NCBI GenBank assembly: GCA_903895055.1
Contig: CAITSL010000035.1
Span: 1 to 43,031, forward strand
Source of the DNA: an uncultured bacterium
GTDB taxonomy: Bacteria > Patescibacteriota > Minisyncoccia > Phycocordibacterales > UBA9973
DNA length: 43,031 nt
Reading direction: 5' to 3'
Shown here: positions 29,848 to 35,882 of the stretch, one piece after another
Layout: each line of letters opens with the position of its first letter
Position numbering within the stretch: position 1 is the first letter of the stretch
Position numbers and translations under genes: made by a program
The notes under the pieces: generated by a model
Databases searched by the model: none
Told to the model about the DNA's origin: nothing
The model's input: only the letters and a program-made list of their open reading frames with translations

Positions 29848-30207
29848 TTAGCGCGCTTTCGTGCCTACCGGAATATTATCGTTCGGAGTAAGTAAGGAAA
29901 ATTGCCCGTCTTCGGTGGACACAGCCAAAATCATACCCTGGCTTTCATATCCGCGAATCATTCTAGGCTCTAGATTTGCCACAAACATACACTTTTTGCC
30001 TATTAAAATGGAGCAGTCTGGAAAATACGGGGCAATACCCGAAACAATTTGTCTGAGATCTCTTCCTTCGCCCGCCGAAGCTAGGGCGGAGGCGGGACCT
30101 AAATCCACCGACAACTTGAGTAATTTGTCAGTATCGAGAATTTTCTCAGCGGACAAAATTTGACCCACCACTATTTCCACTTTTTTAAAATCTTCTAGTG
30201 AAATCAT
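29848..30207 (-). CDS. tRNA-binding OB-fold protein (MetG C-terminal/EMAP-like)
   Basis: A 119-residue stand-alone tRNA-binding domain. It has DFKKVEIVVGQILSAEKILDTDKLLKLSVDLG, RQIVSGIAPYF, GKKCMFVANLEPRMIRGYESQGMILAV and TPNDNIPVGTKAR, as in the C-terminal domain of methionyl-tRNA synthetase and Trbp111. It likely binds tRNA non-specifically or helps a synthetase. The segment GPASALASAGEGR in the middle is extra to the fold and is encoded by the palindromic repeat at 30071-30096. The start overlaps the ruvX stop by 4 nt. Confidence 0.9.
   Translation of the reverse strand: MISLEDFKKVEIVVGQILSAEKILDTDKLLKLSVDLGPASALASAGEGRDLRQIVSGIAPYFPDCSILIGKKCMFVANLEPRMIRGYESQGMILAVSTEDGQFSLLTPNDNIPVGTKAR
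30071..30096 (-). repeat. 26-bp palindromic repeat, in frame inside the tRNA-binding protein gene
   Basis: The plus strand begins CCCGCCGAAGCT and ends GGAGGCGGG. It aligns end to end with the murB repeat at 5931-5956 (18 of 26 identical) and is likewise preceded by TTCG. Read from the minus strand it gives P-A-S-A-L-A-S-A-G-E, the same frame as in murB. The arms CCCGCC and GGCGGG pair. Confidence 0.75.
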
Positions 30208-30638
30208 TTGTTTATTTTATCTAAATACCTTTGTAAAATAAGCGCTGCAGCCGAAGCGTCAATATGCCCTCTTTTTTTATCTTTTAATCTACTGTGAGTT
30301 TGTTTTTGAGTTAAAGTCTTTTTATTTTTGCCGGATTTTCGGGCTTCTACTGAAGTTAAAAATTCTTTTTGCTTGTAAATCGGAATTCCGAATTTATCTT
30401 CAAGCTCTAAGATGAAACTCTCAATTCTGGCGGACAGCGCATTTAATTTGCCGGAAAAATCTACTGATTCGCCGATCACAATTTCAGTTATTTTTTCTTT
30501 TTTCAAAATCTCCCCAATTTTTTCCAAAACATCCACATCATTTAAAACTATTTCTTTTGGAAAAGCCAAATGTCCGAGCTCGTCTGAGAGAGCCAGGCCT
30601 ATCCTTTTGGTCCCATAATCAATGCCTAAAAAACGCAT
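30204..30638 (-). CDS. ruvX: RuvX/YqgF putative Holliday junction resolvase / pre-16S rRNA nuclease
   Basis: A 144-residue RNase H-fold protein. It starts MRFLGIDYGTKRIGLALSDELG (first catalytic Asp), has ITEIVIGESVDFSGKLNALSARIESFILELEDKFGIPIY (catalytic Glu region) and ends HIDASAAALILQRYLD with the last catalytic Asp. Length is normal. The family processes the 5' end of 16S rRNA and has been named as a Holliday junction resolvase. It overlaps the tRNA-binding protein gene by 4 nt. A TAATAT box 6 nt before the ATG is the likely promoter. Confidence 0.93.
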   Translation of the reverse strand: MRFLGIDYGTKRIGLALSDELGHLAFPKEIVLNDVDVLEKIGEILKKEKITEIVIGESVDFSGKLNALSARIESFILELEDKFGIPIYKQKEFLTSVEARKSGKNKKTLTQKQTHSRLKDKKRGHIDASAAALILQRYLDKINK

Positions 30639-30644
30639 ATAAAG

Positions 30645-30677
30645 ATATTAGCACAAAAAACTCTTTTCTGATATAAT
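30645..30677. promoter_or_regulatory. Back-to-back -10 boxes for ruvX (minus) and the 30687 gene (plus)
   Basis: Minus strand: TGC-TAATAT, box 30645-30650, ends 6 nt before the ruvX ATG. Plus strand: TGA-TATAAT, box 30672-30677, ends 9 nt before the ATG at 30687. Both have the extended TGn element. The whole divergent control region is only 48 nt. Confidence 0.65.
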
Positions 30678-30686
30678 GTAATTATT

Positions 30687-30938
30687 ATGAATCCAACATT
30701 ATTTAGTAATCCGAAAAGTAATTTAATAATCATTTTAATAACCATCCTTTGGGTTTTGCCTTGGAAGATTTATGCCCTGTGGACAGCGGCGAAAAGAGGC
30801 GACAAGATTTGGTTCGTGGTGCTCGCCATCGTAAACACGGTCGGAATTTTGGAAATCATTTATGTTTTTGCCGTTGCCAAGAAAAAGTGGTCGGAAGTAA
30901 AAGACTCTTTCCTGAAATTAATGTCCTCAAAAAAATAA
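30687..30938 (+). CDS. DUF5652-like small membrane protein
   Basis: An 83-residue protein with two hydrophobic helices (NLIIILITILWVLPWKIYALWTAA and FVVLAIVNTVGILEIIYVFAV) joined by a basic turn KRGDKIW, and a basic tail KKKWSEVKDSFLKLMSSKK. The W-x-x-P-W-K-x-x-A-L-W-x-A-A and N-T-x-G-I-L-E-I-x-Y pattern matches a small family common in CPR bacteria. Its role is unknown. Confidence 0.85.
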   Translation: MNPTLFSNPKSNLIIILITILWVLPWKIYALWTAAKRGDKIWFVVLAIVNTVGILEIIYVFAVAKKKWSEVKDSFLKLMSSKK

Positions 30939-30950
30939 GGACTGTTTATT

Positions 30951-31580
30951 TTATTTAATTTCCCGAATTTCTTTATTCTCTGAGTGACCGTTTTGGTCTA
31001 AGGTATAAATAAGGATTGTGTTAAAAGGCATTTCTATATCGCCTGTTTTTTCGTCCGAAACTTGTTCGATATATTTCATGAGAGCACGAATGGAATTGCC
31101 ATGAGCCACGATTAAAACATTTTCGCCGGCCAAGAGGTGAGGCAAAATTATTTTCAAAAAATAAGGTACTGCGCGATCATAAACCATTTTTAAAGTTTCT
31201 CCGTTGGGGATAGCACAATCCCAGCCTCGGCGAATTTCTTGGAAATTTTTTTCACCCACTTGTTTTTCAATTTCCCATTTGTTTTTGCCGGTGTAGTCGC
31301 CGTAATCACGCTCATTGAGCACGCTAGACTTTTCCTCCGGAATTTTGCCGGCTAAATTCAAAATCTTCAATATTTCTTCCAGAGTCTCCCGCACTCTGAT
31401 TTGAGTAGAACAAAAAACCATATCAATTTTTAAATCTCTGATTGCTTCGCCCATTTCTCTCGCCATTTTAAAACCATATTCTGTCAGATGTACTTCCGTC
31501 TTCCCGGTCCAAAGACCGAGTTTGTTCCATTCTGACTCCGGATGCCGAATAATTATCAATTTCCCAATCTCTTTTTCCAT
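30951..31580 (-). CDS. 2,3-bisphosphoglycerate-dependent phosphoglycerate mutase-like protein
   Basis: A 209-residue histidine phosphatase-superfamily enzyme. It has IIRHPESEWNKLGLWTGKTEVHLTEYG, with the phosphorylated His but Pro in place of the usual Gly of the RHG motif. It also has NERDYGDYTGKNK (as in dPGM), the R-R-G-W-D region and VLIVAHGNSIRALMKYIE with the second catalytic His. dPGM interconverts 3- and 2-phosphoglycerate in glycolysis. The G-to-P change and short length leave some doubt about specificity. A TAAAAT box ends 6 nt before the ATG. Confidence 0.85.
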   Translation of the reverse strand: MEKEIGKLIIIRHPESEWNKLGLWTGKTEVHLTEYGFKMAREMGEAIRDLKIDMVFCSTQIRVRETLEEILKILNLAGKIPEEKSSVLNERDYGDYTGKNKWEIEKQVGEKNFQEIRRGWDCAIPNGETLKMVYDRAVPYFLKIILPHLLAGENVLIVAHGNSIRALMKYIEQVSDEKTGDIEMPFNTILIYTLDQNGHSENKEIREIK

Positions 31581-31586
31581 TTGTTT

Positions 31587-31592
31587 ATTTTA
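31587..31592 (-). promoter_or_regulatory. Extended -10 box of the phosphoglycerate mutase gene (leaderless)
   Basis: On the minus strand TGT-TAAAAT (box 31587-31592) ends 6 nt before the ATG at 31580. No strong -35 box. No Shine-Dalgarno sequence between it and the start. Confidence 0.5.
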
Positions 31593-31646
31593 ACATTAAA
31601 ATATATAATGCAGAAATAGTAAAATTAATAGAAAATTGTTCCTAGC

Positions 31647-31735
31647 GCGGAGGTGTCGCATAGTGGTTTAGTGCACCGGTCTTGAAAACCGGAGTACCGA
31701 AAGGTACCGTGAGTTCGAATCTCACCACCTCCGCA
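31647..31735 (+). tRNA. tRNA-Ser (TGA)
   Basis: Class II cloverleaf: acceptor GCGGAGG/CCTCCGC, anticodon stem CCGGT/ACCGG with loop CTTGAAA (anticodon TGA), variable arm TACCGAAAGGTA and T-arm GTGAG-TTCGAAT-CTCAC. The discriminator is A73 (the class II bacterial seryl form usually has G73, here A) and no CCA is encoded. Confidence 0.93.
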
Positions 31736-31801
31736 CTGGTAATGATTGAATTTGTGAACCAAGCCCTCTACCATTCGCAATGAAAATAAAGTATCGAGAA
31801 A

Positions 31802-31810
31802 TGATATAAT
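31802..31810 (+). promoter_or_regulatory. Extended -10 promoter upstream of a 51-residue gene
   Basis: TGA-TATAAT: the TGn element is at 31802-31804 and a perfect -10 box at 31805-31810. A weak -35 (TGAAAA at 31781-31786) is 18 nt upstream. Transcription would give a leader of roughly 39 nt before the ATG at 31856, longer than at most genes in the window. Confidence 0.55.
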
Positions 31811-31855
31811 TCTTAAAGGTTGAGGACTTGATTAACTTAACCGAAACTTTAAACT

Positions 31856-32011
31856 ATGATCAAAGGAAACTTTCTTGGCGCGGCGATTGTCGCAATAATC
31901 TACACAATCTATATTTTATGGCATCCCCTTCCAACGAAACCGCAAATGGTGTTGGTATTAGTGGTTCTGAATGCTTTGACTATCGTCTTGCTGTCTTTTG
32001 CATTCAAATAA
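31856..32011 (+). CDS. 51-residue two-helix membrane protein
   Basis: The frame starting at 31856 reads MIKGNFLGAAIVAIIYTIYI and continues through a W-H-P-L-P-T-K-P turn into a second hydrophobic helix ending LLSFAFK, then TAA. It has two transmembrane segments and a short loop. A TAA stop lies two codons before this ATG in the same frame, so this is the only start. An extended -10 promoter lies upstream and a separate promoter follows. I do not recognise it; the hydrophobic pattern and promoter make it a likely real gene. Confidence 0.6.
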   Translation: MIKGNFLGAAIVAIIYTIYILWHPLPTKPQMVLVLVVLNALTIVLLSFAFK

Positions 32012-32012
32012 A

Positions 32013-32042
32013 TAGACATTTAACTGGTACATTTGGTATAAT
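32013..32042 (+). promoter_or_regulatory. Promoter of the 32049 membrane protein gene (leaderless)
   Basis: TAGACA at 32013-32018, an 18-nt spacer, and an extended perfect -10 (TGG-TATAAT, box 32037-32042). The box ends 6 nt before the ATG at 32049. The -35 box starts two bases after the stop codon of the small gene upstream. Confidence 0.75.
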
Positions 32043-32048
32043 TGCTTA

Positions 32049-32528
32049 ATGGAAGAAAAAATCACTTGGTCGGCGTTGGAATATGAAGAGAAGGAACGTC
32101 ATCCGGATTGGTTTTGGGCGCTCGGGGTGGTTGTCCTCGCCAGCGCTCTGACTGCTTTTATTTTTGCCAATTATTTTTTTGCATTGTTTTTGATTATTGG
32201 CGGAGCCTTGCTCGGATTTTTTGCCATCAAAAAACCGGATATGGTCTTTTATGAATTAAACGAGAAAGGATTGAAAATCCGCAGTCACATTTACCCTTAC
32301 GAAAACATTCGCGCCTTCTGGGTTCAGAAAGCATTGTCCGACGACGGCAAAATAATGCCCCCGGCTCTTTTTATCAAATCGCAAAGATTGCTTGTGCCCA
32401 TTTTTTCAGTGCCGATCGAAGAAGATTCCGTGGTAAAAATTCACAATTTAATGCTCTCGCACGACGTGCCGGAAGAAGAAATGAGGGAACACCCGTCGGA
32501 GAAAATAATGGAAGCGCTTGGATTTTAA
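32049..32528 (+). CDS. Hypothetical membrane protein (PH-like C-terminal domain)
   Basis: A 159-residue protein. A polar start (EEKITWSALEYEEKERHPDWFW) is followed by two close hydrophobic helices (ALGVVVLASALTAFIFANYFFALFLIIGGALLGFFAI), then a soluble domain with KPDMVFYELNEKGLKIRSHIYPYENIRAFWVQ. The pattern of a short strand, GLKI, and Y-x-x-I-x-x-F-W recalls bacterial PH-like membrane proteins that occur in CPR genomes. Function unknown. Confidence 0.75.
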   Translation: MEEKITWSALEYEEKERHPDWFWALGVVVLASALTAFIFANYFFALFLIIGGALLGFFAIKKPDMVFYELNEKGLKIRSHIYPYENIRAFWVQKALSDDGKIMPPALFIKSQRLLVPIFSVPIEEDSVVKIHNLMLSHDVPEEEMREHPSEKIMEALGF

Positions 32529-32591
32529 TTATAAAACTGTTAGTCTAACAAAACATGCCCTCTTTTGATGTATGTTAGAATAAATAAGTAT

Positions 32592-32663
32592 GCCCTCATA
32601 GTTTAATGGATAGAATGCGAGCTTGCGGAGTTTGCGATGTAGGTTCGATTCCTACTGAGGGCA
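32592..32663 (+). tRNA. tRNA-Arg with anticodon GCG
   Basis: Cloverleaf: acceptor GCCCTCA/TGAGGGC, D-stem GTTT/GAAT, anticodon stem CGAGC/GTTTG with loop TTGCGGA (anticodon GCG), T-arm GTAGG-TTCGATT-CCTAC and A73. No CCA is encoded. The stem uses two G-T pairs. Anticodon GCG reads CGC and CGU directly; most bacteria use ACG modified to ICG. An extended -10 (TGT-TAGAAT, box 32576-32581) precedes it. Confidence 0.9.
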
Positions 32664-32692
32664 CATGCATTAAATTGGTTCAATTTCTGTGT

Positions 32693-32698
32693 TATATT
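32693..32698 (+). promoter_or_regulatory. Extended -10 box of the sigma factor gene (leaderless)
   Basis: TGT-TATATT: box 32693-32698, with a TGn element directly before it, ending 6 nt before the ATG at 32705. No clear -35 box at the usual distance, so it may depend on the extended element or on another sigma factor. Confidence 0.6.
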
Positions 32699-32704
32699 TA
32701 ATTG

Positions 32705-33262
32705 ATGTTATCCGATCAAAATGACGAAGAAATAATTAAACTATATAAAAAAGGCGACAAGAGAGCATTCAAGTTTTTGATAGACCGCTATACTTCCCCA
32801 CTTTTTAACTTTGTGGCTCATCTAGCTGGCCGAGAAAACGCCCCTGATTTGGTGCAAGAAACTTTTATCAAAGCTTGGAAACATATCAATCGCTTCAATG
32901 CCAAGAAGGCAAGTTTCAAAACCTGGCTTTTTATTATCGCCAAAAATACAACTACTGACTTTCTACGAAAGAAAAAACTTTTAAATTTTTCTGATTTAGA
33001 AAATGATGAGAATGATTTTTCTTTTTCGGAAACGATTCCCGATGAACATCCGTTGCCCGATATAGTTTGGCAAAAATTAGAGGATGAGGCATTTTTAAAT
33101 AAATTGTTGGAAAAACTTCCAATCAATTACAAAACAGTGCTCACCCTTCACTATCAGGAAGAAATGACCTTTTCGGAAATCGGAAAAATTTTGGAAAAAC
33201 CAGAAAACACGGTTAAAAGTTATCACCAGCGCGCCATTCTCCTTTTGCGAAAAATGTTATAA
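32705..33262 (+). CDS. ECF-type RNA polymerase sigma factor
   Basis: A 185-residue ECF sigma factor. Region 2 is FKFLIDRYTSPLFNFVAHLAGRENAPDLVQETFIKAWKHINRF...FKTWLFIIAKNTTTDFLRKKK (about residues 20-95). Region 4 is LLEKLPINYKTVLTLHYQEEMTFSEIGKILEKPENTVKSYHQRAILLLRK. An acidic linker (ENDENDFSFSETIPDE) joins them. The ATG at 32705 is used rather than the preceding TTG, as the -10 box ends 6 nt before it. No anti-sigma gene directly follows; a DedA-like gene starts 16 nt later. Its regulon is unknown. Confidence 0.93.
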   Translation: MLSDQNDEEIIKLYKKGDKRAFKFLIDRYTSPLFNFVAHLAGRENAPDLVQETFIKAWKHINRFNAKKASFKTWLFIIAKNTTTDFLRKKKLLNFSDLENDENDFSFSETIPDEHPLPDIVWQKLEDEAFLNKLLEKLPINYKTVLTLHYQEEMTFSEIGKILEKPENTVKSYHQRAILLLRKML

Positions 33263-33278
33263 TAATCTTCATATAAAT

Positions 33279-33857
33279 ATGACTACCATTCTGTTGTTGC
33301 TTATAAAATATAAATATTTAATCCTTTTCCCGATTATTGTAATCGAGGGTCCTTTTGCCACCGTTATCAGCGGTTTTTTAGTTTCCTTGGGCATTTTTAA
33401 TGTCTTGATCGCTTTTCCAATAATAATTTTGGGAGATTTTGTTTCGGATTCTATTTTTTATTTTCTTGGAAGATTTGGCAGTAAAACATTTCATAAGTTG
33501 ATATTCTATTTCGGAGTCACCGAAGAAAAATTGGAAAATGCAAAAAAATATTTTCAGGCCAACAACAACAAAGCAATTGTTGCTTCAAAATTTATTCATG
33601 GCGTAGGGGTCAGTGGATTGATGGCGGCCGGAGTATTGAAAATTCCATATTGGAAATATACCAGAATCTGCATCCTGACGGACATCTTACAATTTGGAGT
33701 CTTGCTTGCTATCGGATTTTTCTTCGGCCATGCTTATAAACAAATCGCGGTATATTTGGATAATTATGCAAAAATAATAAGCGCGATAGCGGTATTGCTG
33801 GCAGTCGGCCTATTTGTCTTTTATAAATTGAAGAAAAAACGCCAAAATGGAAAATAA
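33279..33857 (+). CDS. DedA-family membrane protein
   Basis: A 192-residue protein with the DedA/VTT fold: LILFPIIVIEGPFATVISGFLVSLG, ILGDFVSDSIFYFLGRFGSK, the F.....G....V.SKFIHGVGVSGLMAAGVLKIPYWKYTRICILTDILQFGV segment, and two further helices. The E-G-P and K-F-I-x-G patterns are family hallmarks. Family members move lipids such as undecaprenyl phosphate or phosphatidylethanolamine across the membrane. Its end overlaps the glycosyltransferase gene by 11 nt, which suggests a shared role in lipid-linked sugar or glycolipid handling. Confidence 0.85.
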   Translation: MTTILLLLIKYKYLILFPIIVIEGPFATVISGFLVSLGIFNVLIAFPIIILGDFVSDSIFYFLGRFGSKTFHKLIFYFGVTEEKLENAKKYFQANNNKAIVASKFIHGVGVSGLMAAGVLKIPYWKYTRICILTDILQFGVLLAIGFFFGHAYKQIAVYLDNYAKIISAIAVLLAVGLFVFYKLKKKRQNGK

Positions 33858-35040
33858 AAAAGAAGCTAAAATAAAATTAAATATCGCTATGATTTGCGAC
33901 CCGATCGGTAGTAATAAATCCGGCGTGGTAGTTTCAACTCTGCGTTTTGCTAAACTATTAAAAGAACGCGGACATAATGTTATTTTTATCGGCGCAAAAT
34001 CCAAGGAACATAAAAATCACAGCTGGCATGATGGTATCAAAGCCTATCGCTATCGTAGTCTCCCCGTTCCAAAATCCTGTGGCTGGTATTTGGCTTTCCC
34101 TACGGTCAGAGAATTAAAAAAAGTATTCCGGGATGAAAAGATTGATGTCATCCACATTATTTTACCCATGTCTGGGTCCGTGGTAGCCATCAAGGCTGCC
34201 CGTGCCCTTGGCATCAAAATGGTTGCGCACTCGCACTCTCAACCGGAAAATCTTTTTATGGATCTGCCGAAAATAATTCAACCAACTTTAAATAAAATGT
34301 GGAATTCCTATCTGGCTTGGACTTATGGCAAAGCCGAAACATTGATTTATCCATCCGAAATGGCCCGCACCTTGCTGGATAAATTGAGTAGAAAAAATCA
34401 GCCATCGCATGTGGTCAGTAATGGCATAAATATAAAAGATTTCAGACCACTTCCAATCGGTGATTTTTATCAGAGATTCGGTATTCCGGAAGGTGCGGTA
34501 AAATTGCTTTTTGTCGGACGTCTGTTCCCAGAAAAATCGGTTGATACTCTCATTAAAGCAGTCCCGCATATTATCAAAAAACATCCTAATACCCATATTA
34601 TGCTGGTGGGCGATGGATATTTGAGACAAAAATTAGAAAAACTAACTCGTGATCTGGGGGTAGAAAAATATATCACGTTTTTAGGATTAGTGAGCGAAAA
34701 AGATAAAATCTTGGCGTTTAACGCTTGTGATATTTTTGTCCTTCCCTCTTTGGCCGAACTTGAAGGCATGGCGGTACTCGAAGCGAAAGCGTGTGGCAAG
34801 CCGATTATTATTTCCGATGCTAAAATGAGCGCCTCGCGATTTTTTGTGGATGGAAACGGCTTTTTGTTTGAGACAAAAAATCACGAGGATTTGGCAGAAA
34901 AAGCAATCACCTTAATAGCTGATAAAGATCTCCGCGAAAGAATGGGCAAGGTGAGTTTGGAAAAAAGTAAAAATTATGATATCGAAAGAAGCGTTGATAA
35001 ATTAGAAAATATTTATTATAGCGCTTTAGAAAAAAAATGA
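33847..35040 (+). CDS. GT4-family glycosyltransferase
   Basis: A 397-residue GT-B enzyme. The N-terminal domain has IAMICDPIGSNKSGVVVSTLRFAKLLKERGHNVIFIG, and IKMVAHSHSQPENLF. The C-terminal domain has LLFVGRLFPEKSVDTLIKAV, MLVGDGYLRQKLEKL and the E-x7-E motif in FVLPSLAELEGMAVLEAKACGKPIII. The HSHSQPEN stretch recalls diacylglycerol glucosyltransferases of glycolipid synthesis; the acceptor is an inference. It is coupled to the hydrolase gene (ATGA overlap) and to dedA. Confidence 0.9.
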   Translation: MENKKEAKIKLNIAMICDPIGSNKSGVVVSTLRFAKLLKERGHNVIFIGAKSKEHKNHSWHDGIKAYRYRSLPVPKSCGWYLAFPTVRELKKVFRDEKIDVIHIILPMSGSVVAIKAARALGIKMVAHSHSQPENLFMDLPKIIQPTLNKMWNSYLAWTYGKAETLIYPSEMARTLLDKLSRKNQPSHVVSNGINIKDFRPLPIGDFYQRFGIPEGAVKLLFVGRLFPEKSVDTLIKAVPHIIKKHPNTHIMLVGDGYLRQKLEKLTRDLGVEKYITFLGLVSEKDKILAFNACDIFVLPSLAELEGMAVLEAKACGKPIIISDAKMSASRFFVDGNGFLFETKNHEDLAEKAITLIADKDLRERMGKVSLEKSKNYDIERSVDKLENIYYSALEKK

Positions 35041-35840
35041 AAGAATCATTTTTCGATAACAGAATTTACTACCGCACCAATGATTGGAAGCCAGCCCGGA
35101 TAACTCTCGTTTTTGTACATGGAGTTTCCGGCTCTTGTTCCGCTTGGCGGCCCTATGAAAAAATATTTGAAAATAAATATAATGTTTTGACTTACGATAT
35201 TCGCGGACACGGCAACTCAAAAAAATATCCAAACTATGAAGACTATTCGGTAAAAAATTTTGCCCTCGACTTGCATGATCTAGTCACCTTTCTCAAGATA
35301 GGGAAATTTGTGTTGATTAGTAGTTCTTTTGCTACCTTAATTGCGAGAGAGTATCTTAAACAATACAGAGAAACAGTCCTGGCTTTGGTTTTTACCTCTA
35401 CTGAGGATTTCGAGGAAGGTGATTTTCGTTTAAAAATTATGCAACCGGTTTTAAAAGTAATGACCAATATTATTAGCCTTTTCCCATTCAATCCAAAGAC
35501 TCGCGGACATGTAGATTATAGTAAAATAAAAAATTGGGATTGGAGCCCTGAGAGAAATTATGCCGACACCAGAAATACCGGATTACGTTCCCAGTTTTAT
35601 ACCATCAGACAATCCTTTCGGCCGGGACAAGATTATGAACTGGAAAAAATAAATATACCAGTGTTAATTATCCATGGCGAAAAGGATACAATCGTTCCGA
35701 TCAAAAACGCCATCGCTTTTTCCAAAAAAATAAAAAATTCCAAATTTGTAAAAATCCCCAAATATGATCATGATATCCATCATAATGCCGTCAAGGAAAT
35801 GTCTGAAGCGATTGATAATTTTGTAAAAGAGATAAAATAA
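35037..35840 (+). CDS. Alpha/beta-hydrolase fold protein
   Basis: A 267-residue alpha/beta hydrolase. It has TLVFVHGVSGSCSAWRPYEKIFENKYNVLTYDIRGHGNS (HG oxyanion-hole region), KFVLISSSFATLIAREYL, where the nucleophile motif reads S-S-S-F-A instead of G-x-S-x-G, the acid-containing VLIIHGEKDTIVPIKNA, and KYDHDIHH with the catalytic His. The Gly positions of the elbow being replaced by Ser and Ala is unusual but the Ser is present. It may act as a lipase/esterase in the cluster with GT4 and DedA; substrate unknown. Confidence 0.85.
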   Translation: MKESFFDNRIYYRTNDWKPARITLVFVHGVSGSCSAWRPYEKIFENKYNVLTYDIRGHGNSKKYPNYEDYSVKNFALDLHDLVTFLKIGKFVLISSSFATLIAREYLKQYRETVLALVFTSTEDFEEGDFRLKIMQPVLKVMTNIISLFPFNPKTRGHVDYSKIKNWDWSPERNYADTRNTGLRSQFYTIRQSFRPGQDYELEKINIPVLIIHGEKDTIVPIKNAIAFSKKIKNSKFVKIPKYDHDIHHNAVKEMSEAIDNFVKEIK

Positions 35841-35846
35841 AGAAAA

Positions 35847-35875
35847 TTGACTCTCTCCTTCTTTAGGGGTAAACT
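35847..35875 (+). promoter_or_regulatory. Promoter of the 35883 gene (leaderless)
   Basis: TTGACT at 35847-35852 (5 of 6 match to -35), a 17-nt spacer and TAAACT at 35870-35875 as -10. The ATG at 35883 starts 7 nt later. The TTG of the -35 box is an in-frame start candidate for a longer protein, but it would lie upstream of the transcription start. Confidence 0.75.
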
Positions 35876-35882
35876 TTTTAAT

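Noticed and set aside
31828..32049. 73-residue plus-strand frame
   Set aside because: Its composition is not protein-like, and the frame from 31856 (two membrane helices, clean stop) is a better candidate in the same DNA.
32538..32550. TGTTAG-T-CTAACA dyad as a second MarR-type operator
   Set aside because: The arms are only 6 bp and it lies after a stop codon, some 25 nt before the tRNA-Arg -10 box; not enough to call.
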